A DNA stretch of 41,496 nt from Cnuella takakiae (GCF_001953305.1 NZ_MTFE01000010.1:3813945-3855440), one strand, 5' to 3'; positions 27,490-36,942 are shown, numbered from the stretch's first letter. The notes: generated by a model from the sequence alone, not told the origin. Program-made: numbers and translations.

Positions 27490-28122
27490 ATGAAGCAACT
27501 TACCATTTCCCTGCTTGGCGCCTGCTGCTTGCTGCTGGCTGCACCCGCCGCTTTTGGGCAGCTGATGTTGGGCGGCCAGGCCTCCTACCTCACGGGCGAC
27601 GATCAAAACCTGTGGGGCGGCGGCGCCCAGATAAAATTGCTGGTAGGCCAAAGAATAGCCATCGGCGCAACGGTGCGCAGCTATCCCAAGTCGTATGACG
27701 AGCGGCCGATTGGCGGCACCAACCCCGGCACCATCCGCACGGCCAACACCATTACCCCGGTATTGGGCACCCTGGAATATTATTTTGGCAAAGACAACGG
27801 CATACAACCTTATATCGGCGCAGATGCCGGGCTTTACCTACACCGCGTATTTACCGAAATAAACTCGGGCAACACCCTGGTACTGGATACCGATGAAGGC
27901 CAAACCTATTTTGGCATCGCACCCAAATTTGGGCTCCTGTTCAAAACCGGTGCGCTGATAGCACCCTTTGTGCAGGCGCAGTACCACGCCAATTTCGGCT
28001 CCGGCGAAGGTGATGATATCACGGTACCAGGTATCACCAATCCCATCAAAACAGAAATCGCCAATTCTTTTGCTACGTTTGATGCAGGCATCATCATCCG
28101 GCTAAGGGCTGCCGGTAAGTAA
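27490..28122 (+). CDS. exported outer-membrane beta-barrel-like protein
   Basis: The 210-residue product has a signal peptide (MKQLTISLLGACCLLLAAPA, cleavage probably before QLMLGG). The mature protein consists of alternating-residue beta strands: QLMLGGQASYLTGDDQNLWG, QPYIGADAGLYLHRVF, FGIAPKFGLLFKTGAL, and a last strand FATFDAGIIIRLR. This pattern is typical of eight-stranded OmpA/OmpW-like barrels of Bacteroidota. The exact family is not identified. The ATG at 27490 is chosen because it directly precedes the signal peptide. It ends at a very strong bidirectional terminator. Confidence 0.8.
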   Translation: MKQLTISLLGACCLLLAAPAAFGQLMLGGQASYLTGDDQNLWGGGAQIKLLVGQRIAIGATVRSYPKSYDERPIGGTNPGTIRTANTITPVLGTLEYYFGKDNGIQPYIGADAGLYLHRVFTEINSGNTLVLDTDEGQTYFGIAPKFGLLFKTGALIAPFVQAQYHANFGSGEGDDITVPGITNPIKTEIANSFATFDAGIIIRLRAAGK

Positions 28123-28127
28123 AAAAG

Positions 28128-28166
28128 AAAAAGAAAGGGCGGTGATGATCACCGCCCTTTCTTTTT
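28128..28166. terminator. 18-bp-stem bidirectional terminator
   Basis: A perfect 18-bp inverted repeat (AAAAAGAAAGGGCGGTGA / TCACCGCCCTTTCTTTTT) with a 3-base loop. The right arm reaches into the TAA stop codon of the leftward GloVer gene at 28165, so terminator and coding end overlap. Confidence 0.93.
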
Positions 28167-30864
28167 ATTGTCCCTGTTTGATCAGTTTTAATTTAACGAG
28201 CCGGTCGCCTTGTCTTAACTCCACCAGGTAAAAACCGGGTGTATAATTGCGGCCAAGGGTCAGCACTTTCCCTGTTTGCAGGTTCTGGAATACCTCCACC
28301 TGTTTGCCAGCTCCATCCAACACCCTGAGCGATACCTTTTCCGTACTGCCAGCCTTTACCGACAGGCGGAACTCGGTGGCAGAAGGGTTGGGATAAGCGT
28401 CAAGGCTCAAAGCAAGCATTTCAGCAATTGCAGGTGCATTGCGCCCCTGCTCCGTGCGGGAAGTAGTGGTGCAGGTTTCGTCTACCAGGCCGTTACAGTT
28501 GTCGTCCACACCATTGCCGCATATTTCTACAGCACCAGGTTTTATAGAAGGCGCAGCATCGTTGCAATCCAGATGATTGCTCACGAATCCAGCGGGTGCG
28601 CTGCAGGCCTGTATGCTATAGGCTGGGGTACCAAAGCCGTCACCATCTCCATCGCGGTAAAAAGTTGCAGGGCTGGTACAATGCTGGGTAAGACCTGCAC
28701 TGGCAGGGTTGGCGGTTCCGGAATGTACAAAGCTTTTCAGCTTTTTGGTTGCGCCATCAGCAGGATCGTACCTGAAGATGATACCGGAATCGCTGATGCC
28801 ACCTTTTTGGGTAAAACCGTACAGGCGTCCATCTTCCCGCATAGCAAGCCGGCCAAATGGATGGGCACCCTTGTTGCCGTCAAAATGAAACAGAACCGTG
28901 AAGGTTCCCAACTTAGGGTCAAAGCAAAAGAGTACCCCTTTGTTGTACTTGCCGCCTGCAGGCGTAGTGCCATACAGTTTATTGTCGTGGCCCATCACTA
29001 CCCTGCGCAGGGGATTGCTACCGGTGGCACCGTCAAAATCATACAATTTCTTGGTGGTGCCTGTTGCAGGATCAAAAGCATAAAGGACTCCCAGGTTGTG
29101 CGCTCCGCCCCATTGGGTAACCCCATAAAGCCTGGTTCCGGCACCCATGGTCAGGCCGTCAATCGGATTGGCACCATCGGCGCCCGAAAAGGACAGCAGG
29201 CGGGTAAAGATGCCCGTTGCAGGCTGGAAGCGGAATAGGGCCCCCTGCCCGTTGGCACCGCCGCTGTTGGCAGTTCCGTAAAAAGCACCATCGTCACCCC
29301 GCAGCAGGCTGCCATCGGGATAAGCGCCACCAGCTTCTGAAAATTGAAAGACCGGAGTTGCATTATTATGAACAGGATCAAAAGAAAATATCTGCCCAGC
29401 GCTGTTGGCTCCTCCGGTGCTCAGCATGCCGTACAACTTACCATCGGCACCTACAGTAAACCCACTGGCCATATACTGCCCAAGGGTGGCATCCATGCGG
29501 TAGCGGGACTGGTACTTTTTTGTAACCGGGTTAAATGAAAAGATAACGCCCCGGCCACCGCTACCACCACCGGTAGTAGCGCCATACAATAGGCCATCGG
29601 TATATCGGGTCAGATCGGCAACCGGGTTGATACCATTGGGGGCTTCTTCAAAAGTTTTGACAGTATGGAATACTGCCGTTGGGAGGTTGTAAGAAAATAA
29701 GGTCCCGTAATCGGCACCACCATATGGCGCCACTCCATAAAGGGTGGTGCCTGCAAGGGTAAGGCCACCTTTGGGATAGATGCCATCCTGTGCCTTCAAG
29801 GCATAAAGGTTTGCGTAACTGCTGCTGGCAATATCAAAAGCAAACAAGCCGCCATTGTCATAAGTATTTCCAGCCTGGGTAAGTCCGTAAAGCCTGCCTT
29901 CATGAAACAGCAGGTTACCGGTAGGCTTGCCGCCTGTTTCAGTAGCAAAGCTGTACAGGCTGTTGTACGTTTTGCTGGCCGTATTGAAGCGGAAAAGTAC
30001 GCCTTCATTGCTGGCGCCGCCACGTTGCGTTGCGCCGTACAACTGGCCATCGGTTCCTACCGTTAACCCGCCTGCAGGATCGGAGCCCAGTTTGTTATCC
30101 CAACGAAAATAAAAGAGGTGGCTGAGCCGGTTGGTAGCGGCAACATAGCGAAAGATGCCACCCGCATGTGTATCTTCTGTACCACCCATTGCAGTAGCGC
30201 CATACAGCGAACCATCCTTGGCCAGCACCAGGCTGGTGGCAGGATATGCACCGGTTGCAAGTGAGAAATCCTGCAGCCTGGCATAGGTACCGGTATTGGG
30301 ATCAAAAGAAAACAGTACTCCCAGATCTTCGTTACCGCCAGCCTGCGTCACACCATACAACTTGCCATTGCTGTGCATCACCAATCCACCTACCGGACTG
30401 CTGCCATTAGCGCTATCAAAATGATAGCGACCAGCAAATACTTTTGTTTTGGGATCAAAGGAAAACATGTAACCATTTCCATTGTTACCGCCACTGGCAA
30501 ACAGGCCATACAATTTACCATCACCTGCCAGCACCAATTCGCCGGTAGGCTGCCCCGCGTCCTGCTGGCTAAAGGTGTACAACAACTGGTAACTCCCGCT
30601 AAAGGCATCCAAAACAAAGATGCCTCCGGCGCCTTCCGCGCCGCCCTGGGCAGCAATACCATAGAGCCTTCCATCAGCGCCCTTTGTAAGGCTGCCTGTA
30701 GGCATCACAGCCTGCACTTCGGTTTTGTAAACAGTAGCAATAGCGGAAGTAGCATTATCGTACAAAAACACAGTGCCGCCCTTATAATCGGACACTCCGT
30801 AAAACTGTTGCGCATTACTCCATAAGGCACAACAAAAACATAACAGGGTACAAATAAATTTCAT
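28165..30864 (-). CDS. secreted GloVer-repeat protein with MopE-type motif and T9SS sorting domain (paralogue 1)
   Basis: The 899-residue product has a signal peptide (MKFICTLLCFCCALWSNAQQ). About 50-residue repeats follow whose core reads LYG-T--GG----GVLF-FDP; I count 13 clear copies plus one degenerate first copy (FYGVSDYKGG). They match the Gloeo/Verruco (GloVer, TIGR03803) repeat and should form beta-propeller blades. Next is a MopE-type metal-binding motif with YRDGDGDGFG, DCNDAAPSIKPGAVEICG and GVDDNCNGLVDE. The C-terminal T9SS type A sorting domain starts at AYPNPSATEF and ends KLIKQGQ. The protein is thus expected at the cell surface. The ligand or substrate is unknown. The frame extends to 30930, but the ATG at 30864 begins the signal peptide. 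Confidence 0.88.
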   Translation of the reverse strand: MKFICTLLCFCCALWSNAQQFYGVSDYKGGTVFLYDNATSAIATVYKTEVQAVMPTGSLTKGADGRLYGIAAQGGAEGAGGIFVLDAFSGSYQLLYTFSQQDAGQPTGELVLAGDGKLYGLFASGGNNGNGYMFSFDPKTKVFAGRYHFDSANGSSPVGGLVMHSNGKLYGVTQAGGNEDLGVLFSFDPNTGTYARLQDFSLATGAYPATSLVLAKDGSLYGATAMGGTEDTHAGGIFRYVAATNRLSHLFYFRWDNKLGSDPAGGLTVGTDGQLYGATQRGGASNEGVLFRFNTASKTYNSLYSFATETGGKPTGNLLFHEGRLYGLTQAGNTYDNGGLFAFDIASSSYANLYALKAQDGIYPKGGLTLAGTTLYGVAPYGGADYGTLFSYNLPTAVFHTVKTFEEAPNGINPVADLTRYTDGLLYGATTGGGSGGRGVIFSFNPVTKKYQSRYRMDATLGQYMASGFTVGADGKLYGMLSTGGANSAGQIFSFDPVHNNATPVFQFSEAGGAYPDGSLLRGDDGAFYGTANSGGANGQGALFRFQPATGIFTRLLSFSGADGANPIDGLTMGAGTRLYGVTQWGGAHNLGVLYAFDPATGTTKKLYDFDGATGSNPLRRVVMGHDNKLYGTTPAGGKYNKGVLFCFDPKLGTFTVLFHFDGNKGAHPFGRLAMREDGRLYGFTQKGGISDSGIIFRYDPADGATKKLKSFVHSGTANPASAGLTQHCTSPATFYRDGDGDGFGTPAYSIQACSAPAGFVSNHLDCNDAAPSIKPGAVEICGNGVDDNCNGLVDETCTTTSRTEQGRNAPAIAEMLALSLDAYPNPSATEFRLSVKAGSTEKVSLRVLDGAGKQVEVFQNLQTGKVLTLGRNYTPGFYLVELRQGDRLVKLKLIKQGQ

Positions 30865-31453
30865 GGCAAATATCTTTTGATGGTGGGTTGATGCCGGTCG
30901 TTTTGAAATGGGCAATTCAGATTGGGTCATTTTTTACCGGGGTATGCTATAGGCTCAAACACAACAGATGCATACAAAGACACATAAAGGCAAAAGCTTT
31001 CCGGGCCACGTAAAGCAGCAAAACACACGGGATAGGTTCATGATTATAGAATTAATTGGATTTTGCCAGAAGCAATATTGAAAGGTTAGTGCTTGTTATA
31101 AAGTTTCGGTTGAGCATGTAAGTGGGTGAGGCGGGAGCGTTCCTGTTGTGCGCAGAAAATCACCATTTGAAAGCGGATAAAAATTGATTTTAATGTCTTT
31201 TTATTTTTACCGTCACTAAAGGAAAACATTTACCTGTCTTCCAATTAAAGTGTAAAAGTAAACACCTATTCGTTCACTACAAATAAGGATTTATACGTAT
31301 TTAACTTGTAGTACATATGTATGAAGTGAAGTAGGCCTTTAAGAGGCACCAATTTAAAAAGGATGTTGCCATGCAACATCCTTTTTTGCTATCTAACAGC
31401 ATAACTACAAAAACTGTTCGTGCAGTAAAATTTTGCTTTTAGAAACAAGCATG
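30865..31453. other. 589-base AT-rich intergenic region between the GloVer paralogues
   Basis: No credible open frame is present. The right end holds the terminator of the upstream paralogue (31356-31387). The rest is AT-rich and probably contains the promoter and leader of paralogue 1. A perfect 10-base palindrome, TACATATGTA, lies at 31312-31321. No TAnnTTTG box was found on the minus strand. Confidence 0.5.
31356..31387. terminator. terminator after GloVer paralogue 2
   Basis: A 14-bp perfect stem (AAAAAGGATGTTGC / GCAACATCCTTTTT) with a CAT loop has T runs at the 3' side of both strands. It lies about 70 bases beyond the stop of the leftward gene at 31454. Confidence 0.9.
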
Positions 31454-34400
31454 CTATTGCGCTTGTTTCAACAATTTCAGCCTTACCGAAACACCATCCT
31501 GCACAACATCTACCAGGTACATACCGGGATGATATTGCGCACCAATCCGGATAGGTTGTGCAGCAGGCAGGCCACGCCGCACTTCGATGATCTTGCCTGT
31601 GGCATCCGATACCGTAAGGGTCACCGGGCCGCTGCCCTTGAAAGATGGCACCAGTTGAAAGCCGGTTGCCGAAGGGTTGGGATAGGCGGTAACAGCAGGT
31701 GCACCTTCCTCCATGATCCCAGCTGGCCTCAAACCAGGCGCGGCAAAATTTCCACTTGGCTGTGCCGATTTATCGCGAATGGTGATGCGCACCATCGTTT
31801 GATCCAGGGTCACACCCTTGGGATCAAACAAATACACTTTGAAGTTCTCATCCTCTTCGGTTTGCTGGTCGCGGTATACCGGTATGAAAACGGTAACAGA
31901 AGAACTGCCTTTGGGTAACTTAATAAGACCTGCCCTTGAGGCGAAGTCAAGGCCAGCCTTGGCACTTCCCGACTCGGTGCGGTAATGCAGTTTGATCTCC
32001 TTGGTTGCAGGCTGGCTCAATTGAAACACCAGCTTTGCCTGTCCGTCCTGTTCCTTTACCGTCATGGTTGATACTACCGACAGGTGCAAGGAGCCGCACT
32101 GCTCGTCTACCTGGCCATTGCAATTATCATCAATGCCATTACCACAAATTTCTGTTGCGCCGGGATGAATGGCAGCTACTGCATCGTTACAATCCGTATT
32201 GTTGGCAGCATAGCCGGGAGGCACACTGCAGGCAAGCAGGGTTTGCGATCCAGCACCATAGCCATCACCATCCTGGTCGCGGTAGAAAGCGGTAAGCTGG
32301 CTGCAGTACTCCGACAATGCACTGGTAATTGAATTTGCCGTTCCGCTGCCATCAAAGTCTTTTGTTTTGGCAACGCTGCCTGTTGCAGGATCCAATACAA
32401 ATACAACACCTTTTCCCTTTACGCCACCTTCGCGGGTTACGCCGTACATTTTTCCATCGGCACCCAGGCTCAGCCTGCCGGAAGGATGTGCGCCATTGGG
32501 GCCATCAAAGTGAAAGAGTACTGCAAACTGGCTACTCGCCGGGTCGAATGAATAAAGCACGCCCAGGTTGTTTTTTCCACCACTGGGAGTAGTTCCATAC
32601 AACTTTTTATTGGCGGCAAGTACCAGTCCACGGAGCGGATTGGCGCCATTGCTGCCGCTGAATTCAAACAGCTTGCTGATGCTGCCCGCTGCAGGATCAA
32701 AAGCATACAGCGTACCCAGGTTGGCTGCACCACCCAACTGGGTAATGCCATACAGCTTGTTGTTGGCTCCGCGGGTCAAGCCATCCATGGGCATCGATCC
32801 ATTGGTACCATCAAAGGATGCCTTTGCGGTATATACAAGCGTCGCAGGGTCAAACTGAAATACGGTACCGGCATTGGCAGTGCCACCGGCAGTTGTAACG
32901 CCAAACATCCCGCCGCCATCTGCAGGCAACAAAGCACCTTCAGGGTACGCACCATTGGCATAGTCGAAATTATACAGCACCTGCACCACCTTGCCTGCAG
33001 GGTCGAAGGAAAAAATCTGTCCTGACCCATTAGCCCCGCCACTGCTTAACATACCATACAATTTACCGCCAGTACCTCGGGTAAATGCGGCGCCCATATA
33101 CTGTCCATGCTCCTGTGAAAAGCGAAATACTGTTTGGTAAGTTTGGCTGGCAGGGTTGAAGGCATAAATAACACCCTTACCATAATGACCACCATTAACA
33201 GTACTGCCATACAGCAGGCCGTCGGTATGCGGTGCCGGTGCAGCAACAGGATACATACCATCAGGCGCTTCATCAAATTCTTTGAGTTTGGAAAATACTT
33301 TTGTGGCCTTGTTGAAGGTGAAGAGCGTACCGTACTCTGTACTACCACCAAAGGGTGCCACGCCATACATGCGGCCATCGGTACCCAGGCACAAAGCGCC
33401 TGCATGATCGTAGCCATCTGTAGCAGCAAAAGCATACAGGTTGGTAAAGCTTAAAGTAGCAGGATCGAACGTGAAGATGCCGCCATGATCATTGGTATTA
33501 GCCCGGCGGGTAATGCCCACCAGTTTTCCATCGCCTGAAGCCACCAGGCCACCGGCAGGCTCCACTCCACCCTGCTCCGCCAGGTTGTACAACACTTTGT
33601 ACCGGGAGCGCACGGGGTCGAAACGAAAGATCACACCGCCGCCATTGGTACCGCCATCACTGGTAGCACCAAACAATTTACCATCGGGCATAAAGGTGAA
33701 GCTTCCTACTGCACCATAGCCGCTGACATCAGATGCATTGAAGTAATACAGGTGTCCGAGGGTGTCTTTTGCAGGGTTATAGCGGAAAATAGAACCCGCC
33801 TGCCACCAATCTGCACCACCAAATGCGGTGGCACCATACAGCAATCCATCAGGGCCTTTTGTCAGGCTGCCTTCGGGGTAGGCACCACTGGCTTCATCAA
33901 AATCAGCCTGCTTTTTATATAGGCCTGTAAGGGTATTGAAAGAGAATAAAACGCCGTCTTCATTTACACCACCCAGTTGGGTAAGCCCATACAATTTGCC
34001 GTTGCTGCCTGCAGTTAATCCCCCGGTAGGGTTGGCGCCATCGGTGCCGTTGAATTGGTAAAGTACTTTATAAACAAGGCTTTTAGGATCGAACGAAAAC
34101 AACACACCGTTGTTGTACTGCCCGCCATAAGTAGTAAGGCCATACAGCAGGCCATTACTTCCCCAGGTAATAACACCGGTGGGCTGGCTGCCGCTTGTTT
34201 CATCAAACTGGTAAAGTGTTGTGTAAGCTCCGGTGGAAGTATTATAACGGAAAATAGCACCCTGGCGGGCACCGCCGCCACTCAGCGTCATGCCATAGAG
34301 CTGGCCATCGGGGCCTTTGGAAAGTGTACCGGTGGGAAACACCTCGTTTACCTGGTGCTTATAAACAGTGCCTAGGCTATTGGCGCCAGCCTGGTAACGA

Positions 34401-34501
34401 AAGAGGCGGCCAACCGCATAATCGGAAACACCATAGAATGTGGGCTGGGCATGAAGGGAAGTAGCTATTACAAATAGCAGGAGGGTAAAAATATTTTTCA
34501 T
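31454..34501 (-). CDS. secreted GloVer-repeat protein with MopE motif, Calx-beta domain and T9SS sorting domain (paralogue 2)
   Basis: The 1015-residue product is a paralogue of the 28165-30864 gene. It has a signal peptide (MKNIFTLLLFVIATSLHAQ), a degenerate first repeat (FYGVSDYAVG) and 13 clear GloVer repeats (for example LYGLTTYGGQYNNGVLFSFD). A MopE-type motif follows (YRDQDGDGYG, DCNDAVAAIHPGATEICG, GIDDNCNGQVDE). It then carries an extra domain of about 100 residues resembling Calx-beta (SAKAGLDFASRAGLIKLPKG, TEEDENFKVYLFDP), a calcium-binding fold of surface proteins. The T9SS sorting domain (AYPNPSATGFQL ... KLLKQAQ) ends the protein. It starts 17 bases after the DUF4907-like gene, which suggests one transcript. 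Confidence 0.88.
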   Translation of the reverse strand: MKNIFTLLLFVIATSLHAQPTFYGVSDYAVGRLFRYQAGANSLGTVYKHQVNEVFPTGTLSKGPDGQLYGMTLSGGGARQGAIFRYNTSTGAYTTLYQFDETSGSQPTGVITWGSNGLLYGLTTYGGQYNNGVLFSFDPKSLVYKVLYQFNGTDGANPTGGLTAGSNGKLYGLTQLGGVNEDGVLFSFNTLTGLYKKQADFDEASGAYPEGSLTKGPDGLLYGATAFGGADWWQAGSIFRYNPAKDTLGHLYYFNASDVSGYGAVGSFTFMPDGKLFGATSDGGTNGGGVIFRFDPVRSRYKVLYNLAEQGGVEPAGGLVASGDGKLVGITRRANTNDHGGIFTFDPATLSFTNLYAFAATDGYDHAGALCLGTDGRMYGVAPFGGSTEYGTLFTFNKATKVFSKLKEFDEAPDGMYPVAAPAPHTDGLLYGSTVNGGHYGKGVIYAFNPASQTYQTVFRFSQEHGQYMGAAFTRGTGGKLYGMLSSGGANGSGQIFSFDPAGKVVQVLYNFDYANGAYPEGALLPADGGGMFGVTTAGGTANAGTVFQFDPATLVYTAKASFDGTNGSMPMDGLTRGANNKLYGITQLGGAANLGTLYAFDPAAGSISKLFEFSGSNGANPLRGLVLAANKKLYGTTPSGGKNNLGVLYSFDPASSQFAVLFHFDGPNGAHPSGRLSLGADGKMYGVTREGGVKGKGVVFVLDPATGSVAKTKDFDGSGTANSITSALSEYCSQLTAFYRDQDGDGYGAGSQTLLACSVPPGYAANNTDCNDAVAAIHPGATEICGNGIDDNCNGQVDEQCGSLHLSVVSTMTVKEQDGQAKLVFQLSQPATKEIKLHYRTESGSAKAGLDFASRAGLIKLPKGSSSVTVFIPVYRDQQTEEDENFKVYLFDPKGVTLDQTMVRITIRDKSAQPSGNFAAPGLRPAGIMEEGAPAVTAYPNPSATGFQLVPSFKGSGPVTLTVSDATGKIIEVRRGLPAAQPIRIGAQYHPGMYLVDVVQDGVSVRLKLLKQAQ

Positions 34502-34518
34502 ACAGTTAGTTTAGGTGA

Positions 34519-34914
34519 TTACCAGGCGGCTTGCTTTTCGTCCAGATTCAGTTTGCTGGCAATATTGGGCGGGATCAGGTCTGGAAAAACACCGTCCTTA
34601 CGATAAGCAGCAATCATCCAGTTGGCAGCTCTGAAAGCGGCTTCCCTGTTGGCAAATCCTTCTGCCTGGCGGGTAGCTGGATTCAGTTGCACATTGTGCA
34701 CGGGTTTACCTTTCTGGTAAATGGTAAAAAGAAAGCTGCGGCGGATGGCAGGCTTCAGGATAACCGAAAAACCATCGTCCTCTTTTTTATCCAGCTTTGG
34801 ATTGAGCGGGTTTACCGATTTGACTTTTGCATGCGGGTTTGGGGTACGATGCTGCTGGGCAAACGACGCCAGGGCTGCTGCATGGAGCAACAACAAGAGG
34901 CAAGCTCTTTTCAT
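34519..34914 (-). CDS. small exported DUF4907-like protein
   Basis: The 131-residue product has a signal peptide (MKRACLLLLLHAAALASFAQ), a Lys/Pro-rich stretch and a compact domain. That domain reads FTIYQKGKPVHNVQLNPATR, then GFANREAAFRAANWMIAAYR and DGVFPDLIPPNI. The pattern of a strand, a conserved Pro segment, GF plus a helix, and a P-x-I ending resembles DUF4907, a small Bacteroidota family of unknown function. The assignment is from memory of the family pattern and should be treated as probable. Its stop is 17 bases from the start of GloVer paralogue 2, so the two are probably co-expressed and both exported. Confidence 0.7.
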   Translation of the reverse strand: MKRACLLLLLHAAALASFAQQHRTPNPHAKVKSVNPLNPKLDKKEDDGFSVILKPAIRRSFLFTIYQKGKPVHNVQLNPATRQAEGFANREAAFRAANWMIAAYRKDGVFPDLIPPNIASKLNLDEKQAAW

Positions 34915-35519
34915 GGGTTAGCTTTAGAGGTGAATAGAAGGATTAGCCTGCTGAAAATTCAGAAGACCGGCAATTGGTACAGAAGAAGCCGGTTGCGTAT
35001 GGAGCGGAATGGGTTTGCACATAAGCATTGGTTGGCGAATGATTGTATTCAGCAAACAAGCTCGACTAAAAATGTGCCAGTGCGGACTAAAAACTACAAG
35101 CTGGGTAGATAAATGGTGCTAGAAATGAAAATCAGGCTTATTGTCGAGTTTGATGTAAATATAAACCCTTATTCACATATATAGAAATTTTAATTTCAGC
35201 CAAATTGCACCCGCATGGCTGCAATCATAAGAAGCACGAACAAATTAAATGGGGCGCAGTATACTACCTGGTTGAGGTCGAATTTACCCAAGGAAATACT
35301 ATTTTTTTATAGCAATAAATGAGCGGCAAATACTGAAACACTGCGCCAAAGCACTTGGATCATCGTAGTAGATAAATGAACTGTTGCGCATGCAGCATTA
35401 TTCTATTCATTACACTATACTTCATGGCAATAAAAAAACACCCCGATGGGTGTTTACTGAAATTTTATTGTTGTAAAAGCATGAGTTTCCAAACTTCGAA
35501 ACCAAACCGCGGGATTTCC
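34915..35519. other. 605-base intergenic region
   Basis: It is flanked by leftward genes on both sides. The right part contains the proline dehydrogenase terminator (35432-35455). The left 250 bases probably hold the promoter of the DUF4907-GloVer unit. The centre, about 35110-35330, is AT-rich. No convincing gene is present; the short open frames have no protein-like features. Confidence 0.5.
35432..35455 (-). terminator. terminator after proline dehydrogenase
   Basis: AAACACCC and GGGTGTTT form an 8-bp stem with a CGAT loop. On the minus strand a T run follows directly. It lies about 65 bases beyond the stop at 35520. Confidence 0.8.
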
Positions 35520-36755
35520 TCAGTTCCTTCTTCTCCGTTTCAGTTCCTTTTCGATCAATGCCAACTCCCGGCCTGTCTGTCCTTTTACCGAAGTATTTTC
35601 CTGTGCACGTCGCATCAGGTAAGGTATCACATCCTCAATTGGACCAAAGGGCAGGTACTTGCTTACCGAGCAGCCGGACTTTGCGAGGTTGTAAGTAATG
35701 TTATCACTCATACCATATAACTGGCTGAAATGAATATGTGGATGATGATGGGGCAAACCCTTTTCATCCAGCAGCTGCACGGCCAGCAGGTTGCTGTATT
35801 CATTGTGCGAAGCAACGATCACTCCTATACGGTTGATATGATCAATACAAAAACTAACGGCTTCATTATAGTCCTGGTCCGACGATTCTTTTGAAGGTTG
35901 TATGGGTGAAGCATAACCCATCTCTGTTGCGCGTTTTCTTTCTTTTTCCATATAAGCGCCGCGCACCAGTTTTACACCCAGCAGAAAGTTGCGCTCAACG
36001 GCTGCAGCCCCGCATTTTTTCAGAAAAGCCAACCGGTCGTGGCGGTATAGCTGTATGGTATTGTACACTACCAACTTTTCGCGGTTGTACACATCCATCA
36101 TCACCATGGTCAATGCATCAACAGGATCTTGTATCCATGTTTCCTCTGCATCCACCAGGAAGCCAACACCTGCTTCCTGTGCGGCTTCGCATATGGTACG
36201 AAAGCGGGCTACTACCCTTTCCCATTCTTCCTGCTCAGTGGCAGGCAATGTGGCCAGTGCTGCATGATAGCGCTTTACCAATGTGTCGGCACCCGAAACA
36301 TGCATGGCAGCATCCAGTTTTTCCAACAGTGCAAAGCGGGCAAAGCCGGTGACCTTTACACTCATAAAAGGAATATTGGGCTGGGTGGCTGCAAAATGAA
36401 TCACCCGGATAAACTCGTTGCGGGCATGGTCGTAGCTGGCTTCACCACTCATGCCTTCCACTCCGTAATCAAGAATGACCTGCACCTTATAGCGCGCCAT
36501 GCGCTGAACGGCAAGCGTAGTTTCTTCAAGGGTTTCGCCGCCAACAAATTGTTTGAAAATTGTATTGCGGATGATGCCTTTTACCGGCAAGCCCGATTTG
36601 ATAGCCCATGGAGTAAGACGGGTACCCAGCTTTACCAGCCAGGGATAGCTCATACTGTTGAATAGGAAATGCGCTTCCTTCAACTCCTTATCCGTCTTAT
36701 GGGCAAAAGCAATTTCAGTATTGTCGAACGACAACACGGGGGGTGATGTAATCAT
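35520..36755 (-). CDS. proline dehydrogenase (monofunctional, FAD)
   Basis: The enzyme oxidises proline to pyrroline-5-carboxylate and passes electrons to quinone. The 411-residue product is a PRODH beta/alpha barrel: VILDYGVEGMSGE, FMSVKVTGFARF, FLVDAEETWIQDP, GVKLVRGAYMEKERKRA and the FAD/proline-binding end LPFGPIEDVIPYLMRRAQEN with its two arginines. The DNA-binding and P5C-dehydrogenase parts of long PutA proteins are absent, so it is the short monofunctional type. The partner P5C dehydrogenase is not in the window. The gene is divergent from the photolyase homologue at 36943. Confidence 0.94.
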   Translation of the reverse strand: MITSPPVLSFDNTEIAFAHKTDKELKEAHFLFNSMSYPWLVKLGTRLTPWAIKSGLPVKGIIRNTIFKQFVGGETLEETTLAVQRMARYKVQVILDYGVEGMSGEASYDHARNEFIRVIHFAATQPNIPFMSVKVTGFARFALLEKLDAAMHVSGADTLVKRYHAALATLPATEQEEWERVVARFRTICEAAQEAGVGFLVDAEETWIQDPVDALTMVMMDVYNREKLVVYNTIQLYRHDRLAFLKKCGAAAVERNFLLGVKLVRGAYMEKERKRATEMGYASPIQPSKESSDQDYNEAVSFCIDHINRIGVIVASHNEYSNLLAVQLLDEKGLPHHHPHIHFSQLYGMSDNITYNLAKSGCSVSKYLPFGPIEDVIPYLMRRAQENTSVKGQTGRELALIEKELKRRRRN

Positions 36756-36942
36756 AGCAACGCGTTAATGCCGCAAATGTAGGCCAAATGCCACAGGACA
36801 AAGATGAGATAAAGCAATGTGCAGGAGAAGTAGCCGCAGAAAGCGACCAGTTCAACAAGTTTTAACCCCTTGTATACAGATACGGATCGGAGCTGCTGCT
36901 TTTTTCTACAACCATTCGTACCCAAAACTTGTCTTTAATGCT

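Noticed and set aside
28165-34501. Regularly spaced nucleotide similarity suggesting a CRISPR-like array
   Set aside because: The periodicity is about 150 bases, in frame, and explained by protein repeats; there are no identical repeats with spacers.
34531-35112. 193-residue plus-strand frame antisense to the DUF4907-like gene
   Set aside because: The opposite strand encodes a signal-peptide protein with a recognisable domain pattern, and this frame has none.
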